Part shown: one piece after another, positions 16,177 through 23,243 of the stretch
How positions within the stretch are numbered: position 1 is the stretch's first letter
Layout: each line of letters begins with the position of its first letter
Assembly: GCA_934591845.1 (NCBI GenBank)
Contig: CAKTPO010000028.1
Location: 1 to 29,327, forward strand
From: an uncultured Oscillospiraceae bacterium
GTDB lineage: Bacteria > Bacillota > Clostridia > Oscillospirales > Oscillospiraceae
DNA length: 29,327 nt
Direction: 5' to 3'
Position numbers and translations under genes: made by a program
The notes under the pieces: model-generated
What the model saw: the letters and a program-made list of their open reading frames with translations, nothing else
Database searches by the model: none
Told to the model about the DNA's origin: nothing

Positions 16177-17157
16177 TCAGGTAATGCTCTGCATATACCC
16201 GTAGACAGACATCTTCCCGTCCACGGTTTCCGGGTAGTGTTTGCGCCAGTTTAACTTGTGGAAAATCTGGTGCTCCGTCAGGCGTTTCCACAGTTCCTCC
16301 TCATAGGGCTTGCCCGTGTAGTCAAAGAGGGTGTACACATCCCGGTTGTTGGGCCCAATGGCATCCACCGCATCCCGGGACTCCGGATACAGGTCGTAGA
16401 GCATCCGGAAGCACAGATTGATGGGGTGATAATCCATCAGATGGCCGTATTTTTTCTGGTATTCCAGGAAGAACCGGTAGCAGAAATCATACACCATACA
16501 CTCCGTGCCCCCAGCCAGCAGGAAGGAGGTCAGGCCGCCGTAGTAGGGATTCCGGTCCCGGTCCTCCTTGCCCCACATCTGGATGCTGTAGAGCTCCGCA
16601 TCCAGATAGGCTTTCGGAATTTTATCGCTGACGAAGACGGTGGAGTCCACCCAAAGCCCGCCGAAGCGGCTGAGGAGATTCATGCGCAAAAGGTCAGAAA
16701 AATGGGTCAGGGTCAGCTTTCCGGATTTGAGGTTTTTGTAGACATAGGGAGGAAACACCGCATACTGGCCGATATTTTCTCCCGTCAGCAGCACCACTTC
16801 TGCATTCTCCGGGGCATTCTTCCGCAGCGAGCGGATACACAGCTTGACCACCTCCGGCATATGCGCCTCTCCCTGGAGCCAGCATACCCAGATGAACTTT
16901 TTGTCTGATTCCGGTTTGTGGGGCGTAAAGTGATAGTCCCGGAGAAAGTACCCAAAATCCTCTGTAAGGATGCCATAGCAGGTATCCAGCCACTTCATCC
17001 GATCCTCCCTCACGGGGTACAGCCGATCAGTCCGTTCCTTGCCAAATTTCAGGATGTAGGTAGGTTTTGTGAATTTGGCATTGAGCAGGTTTCCCACCTT
17101 CTGCTGGATTTTCAGCCGCTTGTAGTCTGCCTCTGTCAGGCCCAGAGAATCTCTCAT
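16177..17157 (-). CDS. Capsular-polysaccharide-synthesis-type glycosyltransferase (Caps_synth family)
   Basis: A 326-residue putative glycosyltransferase of the family represented by Pfam Caps_synth (GT32-related). The key region runs IWVCWLQGE, an HxxDxxR-like HFSDLLRMNLL, then FGGLWVDSTVFV, where the Asp of WVDST occupies the place of the metal/nucleotide-sugar-binding motif. A C-terminal FHKLNWRKHYP follows. It has no signal peptide or membrane segment, so it should act in the cytoplasm on a lipid-linked or cytosolic acceptor. The ATG at 17157 (MRDSLGLTEADYKRL) has GGAG about 10 bases upstream. An alternative ATG at 17211 would overlap the GH13 gene by 29 bases and lacks a clear ribosome binding site. 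It follows the GH13 gene by 25 bases and is probably co-transcribed with it. Donor and acceptor are unknown. Confidence 0.82.
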   Translation of the reverse strand: MRDSLGLTEADYKRLKIQQKVGNLLNAKFTKPTYILKFGKERTDRLYPVREDRMKWLDTCYGILTEDFGYFLRDYHFTPHKPESDKKFIWVCWLQGEAHMPEVVKLCIRSLRKNAPENAEVVLLTGENIGQYAVFPPYVYKNLKSGKLTLTHFSDLLRMNLLSRFGGLWVDSTVFVSDKIPKAYLDAELYSIQMWGKEDRDRNPYYGGLTSFLLAGGTECMVYDFCYRFFLEYQKKYGHLMDYHPINLCFRMLYDLYPESRDAVDAIGPNNRDVYTLFDYTGKPYEEELWKRLTEHQIFHKLNWRKHYPETVDGKMSVYGYMQSIT

Positions 17158-17182
17158 GTTTCGTCCGCTCCATTCTCTCAAG

Positions 17183-18835
17183 TTATTTCCACAAATAAAC
17201 CCTTGTCTCATAGGGCTGTAGGGTTCCGGGGATGGGGTCTTGGTAATTGCACAAAATCAGCTTGCCCTGATCCAGCTGAAAGTCCTTGGGGGCCTTGTAT
17301 CGCTGCCGTCTGGAGCTAAAGGAGCAGATGACCAGTATCCGCTGCCGTCCATCCCGCATGGAATACTGATACAACCACTTACTGCCCTTGGTATACTCCT
17401 CATAGGTACCCCAGCGGACACAGCTGAGACGTTTGCGCAGGGCAATGGCCAGTCTGTAGAAATTCAAAACGGAATTCAGATCTTCATCCTGGCTGGCCAC
17501 ATTGATTTGACGGTAATTGTCATTGACATAAAACCAGGGTGTGCCGGTGGTAAAGCCTGCGTTTTCGCTGCCGTCCCACTGCATGGGGGTGCGGGCAGAA
17601 TCCCGGGAACAGCGCCAGAGCCTGTGCAGTCTGGCCCTGGGGGTCATGCGCTGGGCGTAGTGGTCAAAGTAATAGAGGGTTGCCACATCCTCATACATCT
17701 CGGGGCTCCCCGGGTGCCAGTTGGTCATGCCGATCTCCTGACCCTGATAGACAAAAGGGGTGCCCTTTTGGAATAAGTACATAGCCGCCAGCATCTTGGC
17801 ACTTTGTTCCCGGAAATGCACGTCACCATACCTGGAAACGATTCTGGGGTGGTCGTGGTTTTCCAGAAACAGCATGTTCCAGCCCCGGCCTTCCAGCTTC
17901 CGCTGCCACAGGCGGTAGGCTCTTTTCAGCCGTTTAAGGGAGAATTTCAAGGGGAAGAAATCCTGGAACAGGCAGTCGGCGCACATGGCGGCGTTCTGGA
18001 TCATCATGCTGAATTCCTGATTTTTCCCCTCCTGAATATAGCGCAGGGCGATTTTGGGGGTCACCATAGGGGCCTCGGCCAGGGTCATGCAATCGTAGTC
18101 TTTCAGCACGGAATCCCGGAATTCCGACAGATACTTGTGGATGTTCGGCCCGTGGTTGTAGTGAAACAGGCCCTTATAAACCGGCATCAGGCGGTCATTG
18201 GGCAGCCCCGGCTTCTTGGAGATGAACGTGATCACATCCTCCCGGAAGCCGTCTACCCCCAGATCCAGCCAAAAGCGCATGATGTTTTTGACTTCCTCCC
18301 GAACCAGAGGGTTGTCCATATTCAGGTCCGGCTGCTTGACTGCAAACAGGTGGAGGTAATATTCCTTGCGAATGGGGTCATAAGTCCAGGCCTTGCCCTC
18401 AAAATGGGAATCCCAGTTATTGGGAAGCTTCCCGTTTTTCCTGGCGGGCCGCCAGATATAGTAGTCTGTATAGGGTTCAATGCGGCGGCGGCTTTTCTGG
18501 AACCACTCGTGTTCATCGCTGGTGTGGTTGATGACCAAGTCCATAATGACCTTCATGCCCCGGCTGTGGGCACCTTCCAGTACCGCCTGAAAAGCTTCCA
18601 TACCGCCGAACATGGGGTCAATATCCAGATAGTTGGACACATCATAGCCGCAGTCCGCCCCACCGGAGGGATACAGCGGGGAGAACCAGATGCCGTCACA
18701 GCCCAGGCTTTTGATATAGTCCAGCTTTTGGAGCACCCCATACAGGTCCCCCATGCCGTCGCCGTTGCCGTCCATAAAGCTTCTGGGCCAGATCTGATAA
18801 AATACGGTATCTTTATACCATTGGGTTTGCGCCAT
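17183..18835 (-). CDS. GH13 alpha-glucosidase (oligo-1,6-glucosidase type)
   Basis: A 550-residue cytoplasmic alpha-glucosidase of glycoside hydrolase family 13, close in layout to oligo-1,6-glucosidases and trehalose-6-phosphate hydrolases. The conserved regions are all visible: DLVINHTSDEHEWF (99-112), QPDLN (168-172, typical of the oligo-1,6-glucosidase group), GVDGFREDVITF (193-204, nucleophile Asp200), LAEAP (252-256, acid/base Glu254) and ENHDHPR (325-331, transition-state stabiliser Asp328). The C-terminal part (about 470-550) is a beta-sandwich typical of GH13 enzymes. There is no signal peptide. The ATG at 18835 has GAGGGATGG upstream. It has its own strong promoter and leads a two-gene unit with a polysaccharide-type glycosyltransferase, an unusual partner for a catabolic enzyme. 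Substrate is inferred to be short alpha-1,6 or mixed gluco-oligosaccharides. Confidence 0.93.
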   Translation of the reverse strand: MAQTQWYKDTVFYQIWPRSFMDGNGDGMGDLYGVLQKLDYIKSLGCDGIWFSPLYPSGGADCGYDVSNYLDIDPMFGGMEAFQAVLEGAHSRGMKVIMDLVINHTSDEHEWFQKSRRRIEPYTDYYIWRPARKNGKLPNNWDSHFEGKAWTYDPIRKEYYLHLFAVKQPDLNMDNPLVREEVKNIMRFWLDLGVDGFREDVITFISKKPGLPNDRLMPVYKGLFHYNHGPNIHKYLSEFRDSVLKDYDCMTLAEAPMVTPKIALRYIQEGKNQEFSMMIQNAAMCADCLFQDFFPLKFSLKRLKRAYRLWQRKLEGRGWNMLFLENHDHPRIVSRYGDVHFREQSAKMLAAMYLFQKGTPFVYQGQEIGMTNWHPGSPEMYEDVATLYYFDHYAQRMTPRARLHRLWRCSRDSARTPMQWDGSENAGFTTGTPWFYVNDNYRQINVASQDEDLNSVLNFYRLAIALRKRLSCVRWGTYEEYTKGSKWLYQYSMRDGRQRILVICSFSSRRQRYKAPKDFQLDQGKLILCNYQDPIPGTLQPYETRVYLWK

Positions 18836-18866
18836 GGTCCATCCCTCATTTCTTGCTGTTCCCTAC

Positions 18867-18895
18867 ATTATATCTTTCTCTCCCAAAAAGGTCAA
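18867..18895 (-). promoter_or_regulatory. Sigma-A promoter of the GH13 gene
   Basis: On the minus strand TTGACC (complement of 18890-18895) and TATAAT (complement of 18867-18872) are separated by exactly 17 bases. The first three bases of the -35 box are the last three of the preceding terminator stem, so the two signals share DNA. Confidence 0.88.
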
Positions 18896-18922
18896 GGGTG
18901 CGATTCGCAGACCGCACCCTTG
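18885..18922 (-). terminator. Intrinsic terminator of the four-gene glycosyltransferase operon
   Basis: CAAGGGTGCG (18893-18902) pairs with CGCACCCTTG (18913-18922), a perfect 10-bp stem with a 10-base loop. On the minus strand it is followed by ACCTTTTT. It starts 4 bases after the GT2-like gene stop and overlaps the GH13 promoter. Confidence 0.88.
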
Positions 18923-18926
18923 GAAA

Positions 18927-20096
18927 TTATTTTTGAAGCAGTTTTTTCTGAATTTTTTCCAGAGTTTCCCGCCAGAACAGCGACAGGATGACTTTTTTAT
19001 AGGGATAGGTAATGCCCCGGATGTGATAGGCCACGTCCGCCCGGCGCTCCTGGGGCCCAGGGGGCATTTTCCGGGCATCCGGACCCAGACGGTACAGCCG
19101 CAGCTCCTCGCCGGGGATCTTTGCCAGCACGTTCCACTCCTGGGGCCGCATTTCCCGGCCATAGGTTTGCAGCAACTCCGCCCCCTGGATCTTAGATGCA
19201 GTGAGCACATAGCCCTTCCCCTCAAAGGATTCCTTGGAGCCATAAAGGTCTATACACAGGTCTTCCCGATCCAGGGCCTTTCTCAGCCACTGGTTTTCCA
19301 TCCAGGCATCATACACCGCCCGAGATTCAGAAAGCTCCGAAAACCGCAGCTTGCCTTCCCGCCCGCCCTGAAGGAGAGGCACCTGATACATGCCGGTTTT
19401 CACCGAGAAATTCACCCCTGCATCGGAAAAACAGGTGGTTCTGGCCACTCTTGGATAGAGGAAAAAGCGGTTGGTCTCCACGGTAAAGGCAATGTGATAT
19501 TTAAGCCAGGAGTGCTTGCCCCAGTCCCGGATATGGGCGGGGATTTTGGGTGATTTTTCAAAATCATATTCTCCGTTCCGTTCCAGCCAATTGGAAAACA
19601 GGCTCCACTGCTTTTTTGTCCACATTTGCCCCCAGGAACAGGCGTATTGAAAATACCAGTTGTCATAGCCGTCATCCAGCGGCTCAAAAATCTTATCTGT
19701 CAACTGGCTTAACCGGTGGTTATACAGGGCCACACCGGCGATCTGGTCTTTTCCTTTAACAAATTCCAGACATTCCAGGGCGTACCGGTAAAAATCCGGG
19801 GACACGAACAGATCATCCTCCAAAAGAATGATGCCATCGTGGCTCTGGGTCAGTCCGCCGCACTTTAAGATGTGCCGCTTGAGGCCCAGGTTTTCCTGCT
19901 GATAGAGCACCTGTTTTTCCCCAAAGGGCCAGGAAAAATTCTGGGCGTAGCTTAAAACATCCTGATTATTCCCCCGGTCAATGCTGATGATGAGAGGGGC
20001 GTTTTCCGGGTATTCCCCCAGCAGCAGGCTCCCTAAAATCCGTTTCAGGGACTCTATTCGGTTGTAGGCCACCACCACAATGGGCAAATCAGCCAT
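18927..20096 (-). CDS. GT2-like glycosyltransferase (GT-A fold)
   Basis: A 389-residue glycosyltransferase. The N-terminal half is a GT-A domain: PIVVVAYNRIESLKR near residues 5-19, IISIDRG, and ILLEDDLFVSPDFYRY, where EDD is the DXD-like metal-binding motif. The middle is rich in Trp/Tyr (WYFQYACSWGQMW), as in enzymes that extend surface glycans. The last ~80 residues look like an accessory region with a basic C-terminus (RETLEKIQKKLLQK) that may lie on the membrane. The start at 20096 is preceded by GGGAGG at 8 bases; the longer upstream frame would run into the neighbouring gene. Its ATG overlaps the end of the preceding GT4 gene (8 bases shared). It is last in a tightly packed four-gene operon and is followed by a terminator. 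Donor sugar and linkage cannot be read from sequence. Confidence 0.85.
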   Translation of the reverse strand: MADLPIVVVAYNRIESLKRILGSLLLGEYPENAPLIISIDRGNNQDVLSYAQNFSWPFGEKQVLYQQENLGLKRHILKCGGLTQSHDGIILLEDDLFVSPDFYRYALECLEFVKGKDQIAGVALYNHRLSQLTDKIFEPLDDGYDNWYFQYACSWGQMWTKKQWSLFSNWLERNGEYDFEKSPKIPAHIRDWGKHSWLKYHIAFTVETNRFFLYPRVARTTCFSDAGVNFSVKTGMYQVPLLQGGREGKLRFSELSESRAVYDAWMENQWLRKALDREDLCIDLYGSKESFEGKGYVLTASKIQGAELLQTYGREMRPQEWNVLAKIPGEELRLYRLGPDARKMPPGPQERRADVAYHIRGITYPYKKVILSLFWRETLEKIQKKLLQK

Positions 20097-21213
20097 GGTT
20101 TCTGCCTCCCTCCGCAATGCGCACCGCCTGATCGTAGCCCTTGGCCACGGCGGCAAAGCTGAATTTTTCTCCAAGCTGTGCCCGAAGTTCCTGGGGCACA
20201 GCGGGGCTTTCCAGCAAGGCATCCAGGGCGGCTGCAAATTCCTCCGGCTTTTCCGGGTTTGCCATCAGACCGTTCTTCCCCGGAACTACCACGTCACAGG
20301 CCCCGTCGGCATAGATGGAAGCCGCCACCGGCAGCCCCGCACAGCCCGCCTCCACCAGAATGAGGCCAAAGCAATCTGACCTGGAAGGTACCGCCAAAAC
20401 CGAGGCCCCGGCATATTCAGAAAGCAGGGCCTCCCCCTCCCGGTAGCCCAGCCAATCGATTCGGCTGCTGACACCCAGACGGTCTGCCAAATCCTGGATT
20501 TCTGCCTGCTGGCCGTCTACATCATTGCCCACCACCCGCAGCCGGGCGTTCTTGTTTTCCATGGCCGCCAGGGCCTCCACCAGCAGATCCAGCCCCTTTT
20601 CCCGGGAAATCCGGCCCACATACAAAATGGTGTTCTCCCGGGGCTGCCGAGAAAGCTTTACAAAGGGGGTCACATCCACCGTCAGGTAAGCCACGGCGAT
20701 TTTCTCCGCCGGTGCTCCCCAGTGCAGCAGTTTTTCCTTGGCCCGGGTGCCGCTGGCCAGATAGGCATCGGCTTTCCTGATAATGAGCTTCCGGGTAAGC
20801 TTCTGCACCCGGCCGATATAGGCCTCGGACCGCAGGGTGCCGTCTGTCATATTGATGTAGGGAATGCCGTGGCGTTTGGCCCACAGCAGCGCCCGCACCG
20901 CCGAAAGATTGTATTCCCCGCCGATGATCACCTGGGGCTTGAGCCGGTTCAGCATTTTGGTCAGCCCATAGGGGATATGGATATACCGGGTGGCCGTACC
21001 GCCCACCTCTCCACCTTTGACCCGCAAAACCTTGGAATTCAGGAAATAGGTGTCCTGTAGCTCCTCCTCTGATACGTTCCAGGCCCGGTCTGTCTCGGTG
21101 TGGCTGGTATAGAGCACCTGGTAACGGTATTGGGGGGTGCCGGACTGCATATAGGAAAACAAAGCCGTCCGATAAGGGGCGGGAATATTGCTGAGAATCA
21201 ACACATTTTTCAT
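20089..21213 (-). CDS. GT4-family glycosyltransferase
   Basis: A 374-residue glycosyltransferase of the GT-B fold. The N-terminal Rossmann domain begins MKNVLILSNIPAPYRTALF, an opening seen in many GT4 enzymes that bind a lipid-linked acceptor. The C-terminal donor-binding domain shows ILYVGRISREKGLDLLVEAL and SDCFGLILVEAGCAGLPV, where the usual ExFGxxxxE motif has Asp in place of the first Glu. There is no signal peptide; it should act at the inner face of the membrane. Its ATG overlaps the stop of the previous GT4 gene by 4 bases (ATGA type), and its own stop overlaps the next glycosyltransferase gene, so the three are almost certainly translated together. Confidence 0.9.
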   Translation of the reverse strand: MKNVLILSNIPAPYRTALFSYMQSGTPQYRYQVLYTSHTETDRAWNVSEEELQDTYFLNSKVLRVKGGEVGGTATRYIHIPYGLTKMLNRLKPQVIIGGEYNLSAVRALLWAKRHGIPYINMTDGTLRSEAYIGRVQKLTRKLIIRKADAYLASGTRAKEKLLHWGAPAEKIAVAYLTVDVTPFVKLSRQPRENTILYVGRISREKGLDLLVEALAAMENKNARLRVVGNDVDGQQAEIQDLADRLGVSSRIDWLGYREGEALLSEYAGASVLAVPSRSDCFGLILVEAGCAGLPVAASIYADGACDVVVPGKNGLMANPEKPEEFAAALDALLESPAVPQELRAQLGEKFSFAAVAKGYDQAVRIAEGGRNHG

Positions 21214-22388
21214 AGCCTTTGCTCCCTGGCTTTCTTATAAATCTCCATGAGCCGCCGGTAGTTTTCCTCCGGGGCCATGTCTTTTTTGTATCTGGCAAGC
21301 ACCGGCCCCGTCCAGTCCTGTTCCTTTTTCCAGAAAGCCGCCACAGTATCCGCCAGCGAGCGGGGGTCGTCCCCCTGGAATTTCATACCGGTAACGCCTT
21401 CCTCAATCAGGCTGCCGCCGTTGCCCAGCCGGGATACCAGCACCGGCGTACCCATGGAAAAGGCCTCCGCAATGCTCATGGGGAAGCCCTCATACCACTG
21501 GGTAGGGAGAATCATGGCCCGGCTCTCCCCCATCCATTGACGAACCTGGTCGTTGGGCACGAACCCACACAGGCGCACATTGGAAAGAGCGTTGGTTTCA
21601 ATAAATTCCCGGCACCAGTCTTCCAGCGGCCCCCTGCCGCAAATCAGCAGTTCCGGGCCCTTGTCTTCCAATAGCCGCCAGCCTTCCAGCAAAACCTTGA
21701 TGCCTTTCAGCTCGTCCAGCCGTCCGGCAAAGAGGATTTGATTTTTGCGCCGGTCTCCGGGTAAGGCTTCCTGGGTCTGCTCCACGGCGTTGGCCTTTAC
21801 AAAGACCCGGTCCGGGGACAGCCCCGGCAGCTTCAACAGCTTCTGACGGTTAAATTCCGTCAGACAGATGTAGGTCAGCTTCTTATAAATGCCCGTGGCC
21901 CGGTGGAGCTTCATGGAGAGCACACAGCAAAGGGTCTGGGCAAAGCTTCCCCGGTAGCACCGGTGTTTGAGGGCACAGCCCAGGCCCCTTGTTACGCAGT
22001 CCTCGCAGATGTGGCCCTGGCGGTAAAAGGTGGCCCCGGGGCACAGGAGTCTAAAATTATGAACGGTCTGCACCACCGCCGCCCTTTCCTTTCGGGCGGC
22101 ATAGTACACCGCCGGGGAAATGAGCATCAGGGTATTGTGGACATGCACCAAATCGATTTGATTTTCCCGCAGAATTCTGCGGACTTCCCGGTAGGTTCTG
22201 GGGTTAAAGAGAACAGAAAAAGGCAGGCACATCTTTTTCCACAAAGGGAATTCTGAAAGCTCTCCATTATTTCGGAAGTAGGTCAGAACCCTGTGGCCAT
22301 GGGCCTGCAGCATTTTCTGCTCACCGCATGCCACTACCTCCTCCCCGCCGGGAACCTGGTAGAGATTGTGAACGATGAGTATATTCAT
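21210..22388 (-). CDS. GT4-family glycosyltransferase with cysteine cluster
   Basis: A 392-residue GT-B fold glycosyltransferase. It opens MNILIVHNLYQVPGGEEV, a glycine-rich acceptor-side loop typical of GT4 enzymes. VHVHNTLMLISP and HNFRLLCPGATF follow. Residues 116-144 hold a cysteine cluster (Cys116, 128, 131, 138, 144) of the form CPGAT-x-C-x2-C, which recurs in a subgroup of surface-polysaccharide GT4 enzymes and could bind a metal. The donor domain shows ILFAGRLDELKGIKVLLEGW and EGFPMSIAEAFSMGTPVLV, the ExFPxxxxE motif. The gene begins 2 bases after the GT26 gene ends and overlaps the next gene by 4. GAGG lies about 10 bases before the ATG. Confidence 0.92.
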   Translation of the reverse strand: MNILIVHNLYQVPGGEEVVACGEQKMLQAHGHRVLTYFRNNGELSEFPLWKKMCLPFSVLFNPRTYREVRRILRENQIDLVHVHNTLMLISPAVYYAARKERAAVVQTVHNFRLLCPGATFYRQGHICEDCVTRGLGCALKHRCYRGSFAQTLCCVLSMKLHRATGIYKKLTYICLTEFNRQKLLKLPGLSPDRVFVKANAVEQTQEALPGDRRKNQILFAGRLDELKGIKVLLEGWRLLEDKGPELLICGRGPLEDWCREFIETNALSNVRLCGFVPNDQVRQWMGESRAMILPTQWYEGFPMSIAEAFSMGTPVLVSRLGNGGSLIEEGVTGMKFQGDDPRSLADTVAAFWKKEQDWTGPVLARYKKDMAPEENYRRLMEIYKKAREQRL

Positions 22389-22390
22389 TT

Positions 22391-23173
22391 TTATTTTCCT
22401 CGCAAATCCGCTTCAATTAAGTAAAGCGTATTGGTGTAGAGATACCGGGGGAACAGCCGCTTGGGGTCTTGCAGCAGCCGGTAGAACCATTCCAGGTTGT
22501 GCTTTTGCATCCAGCGGGGGGCACGGTAGATGTTTTCCGCCGCATAGTCAAAGGCCGCACCCACGCCTACCATCAGCCCGGGAACCTTCCCCTGGTGGTC
22601 GTGCATCCAAATCTCCTGCTTGGGGGCCCCCAGGCCCACCCAGATGAAATCCGGCTGCTTTTCCCACAACTCCTGCCGCAGGGCCTGGTCTTCCTCCTGG
22701 GTCATGGGGCGAAAGGGTGGGCTAAAGCTTCCGGCGATCTGGATACCGGGGTAGTGCGCCCGGAGATTTTGCTCCATTTTTCCCAGAGTCTCCGGAGTGC
22801 TGCCGTAAAAGTAGTGCCGCCACCCCTTGGAAATACCGGCGGCAATGGCCTGCTGCATATAGTCCGGCCCCGTGACCCGGCCCATGGCCCTAAATCCTCT
22901 GCGGTGGCCGGTGGTAGACAGGGGGCCGCCATCGGGAATGGCCAGGATCCCTCCGTTTTGAACCTCCATATAGCTGGGGTCTCTGAAAGCCGTTACGGTG
23001 GTGTGCACATTGGACACGCAGATATAGTCCCCGGAGAGCACTTTCAGGTTTCGCTCCGTAAAGTCCAGCAGCCAGGGCATGTCAATGGCCGCAATTTGGA
23101 CACCCAGAATGGGGCACGTGGGCAGCGTGGCCTTATTCACCTGATGCTGAAAACCGCCCGCTGACTTGTCCAC
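22391..23173 (-). CDS. WecG/TagA/CpsF-family (GT26) glycosyltransferase
   Basis: A 260-residue GT26 enzyme. Members transfer an N-acetylhexosamine-type sugar (such as ManNAc or ManNAcA) to an undecaprenyl-PP-linked GlcNAc, making the disaccharide linkage unit of wall teichoic acid or enterobacterial common antigen. Visible motifs: SNVHTTVTAFRDP (54-66), IPDGGPL (79-85), GPDYM (102-106), IWVGLGAPKQEIW (177-189) and VGVGAAFDYAA (202-212). The C-terminus, RAPRWMQ...LEWFYRLLQDPKRL, is typical of the membrane-associating appendage. The start is GTG at 23173 with GGAGG 7 bases upstream. It is the first gene of the four-gene glycosyltransferase operon, which fits an early step of polymer synthesis. 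The initiating phosphosugar transferase (TagO/WecA type) and an exporter are not in the window. Confidence 0.93.
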   Translation of the reverse strand: MDKSAGGFQHQVNKATLPTCPILGVQIAAIDMPWLLDFTERNLKVLSGDYICVSNVHTTVTAFRDPSYMEVQNGGILAIPDGGPLSTTGHRRGFRAMGRVTGPDYMQQAIAAGISKGWRHYFYGSTPETLGKMEQNLRAHYPGIQIAGSFSPPFRPMTQEEDQALRQELWEKQPDFIWVGLGAPKQEIWMHDHQGKVPGLMVGVGAAFDYAAENIYRAPRWMQKHNLEWFYRLLQDPKRLFPRYLYTNTLYLIEADLRGK

Positions 23174-23211
23174 GTTCTTTCCTCCCAGGTTACAAATAGC
23201 TAGATGGGGTT

Positions 23212-23240
23212 ATTATACCACTGATTCTGCAAAAAATCTA
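23212..23240 (-). promoter_or_regulatory. Extended -10 promoter of the glycosyltransferase operon
   Basis: On the minus strand the sequence TGGTATAAT (complement of 23212-23220) is an extended -10 box. The -35 position at 17-base spacing reads TAGATT, only a partial match. It sits in the 70-base gap between the ATPase stop and the GT26 GTG. No terminator is visible in that gap, so read-through from the ATPase cassette is also possible. Confidence 0.6.
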
Positions 23241-23243
23241 CTG

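Noticed and set aside
17804..18991. 395-codon + strand frame
   Set aside because: It is antisense to the GH13 gene and runs through its promoter and the neighbouring terminator.
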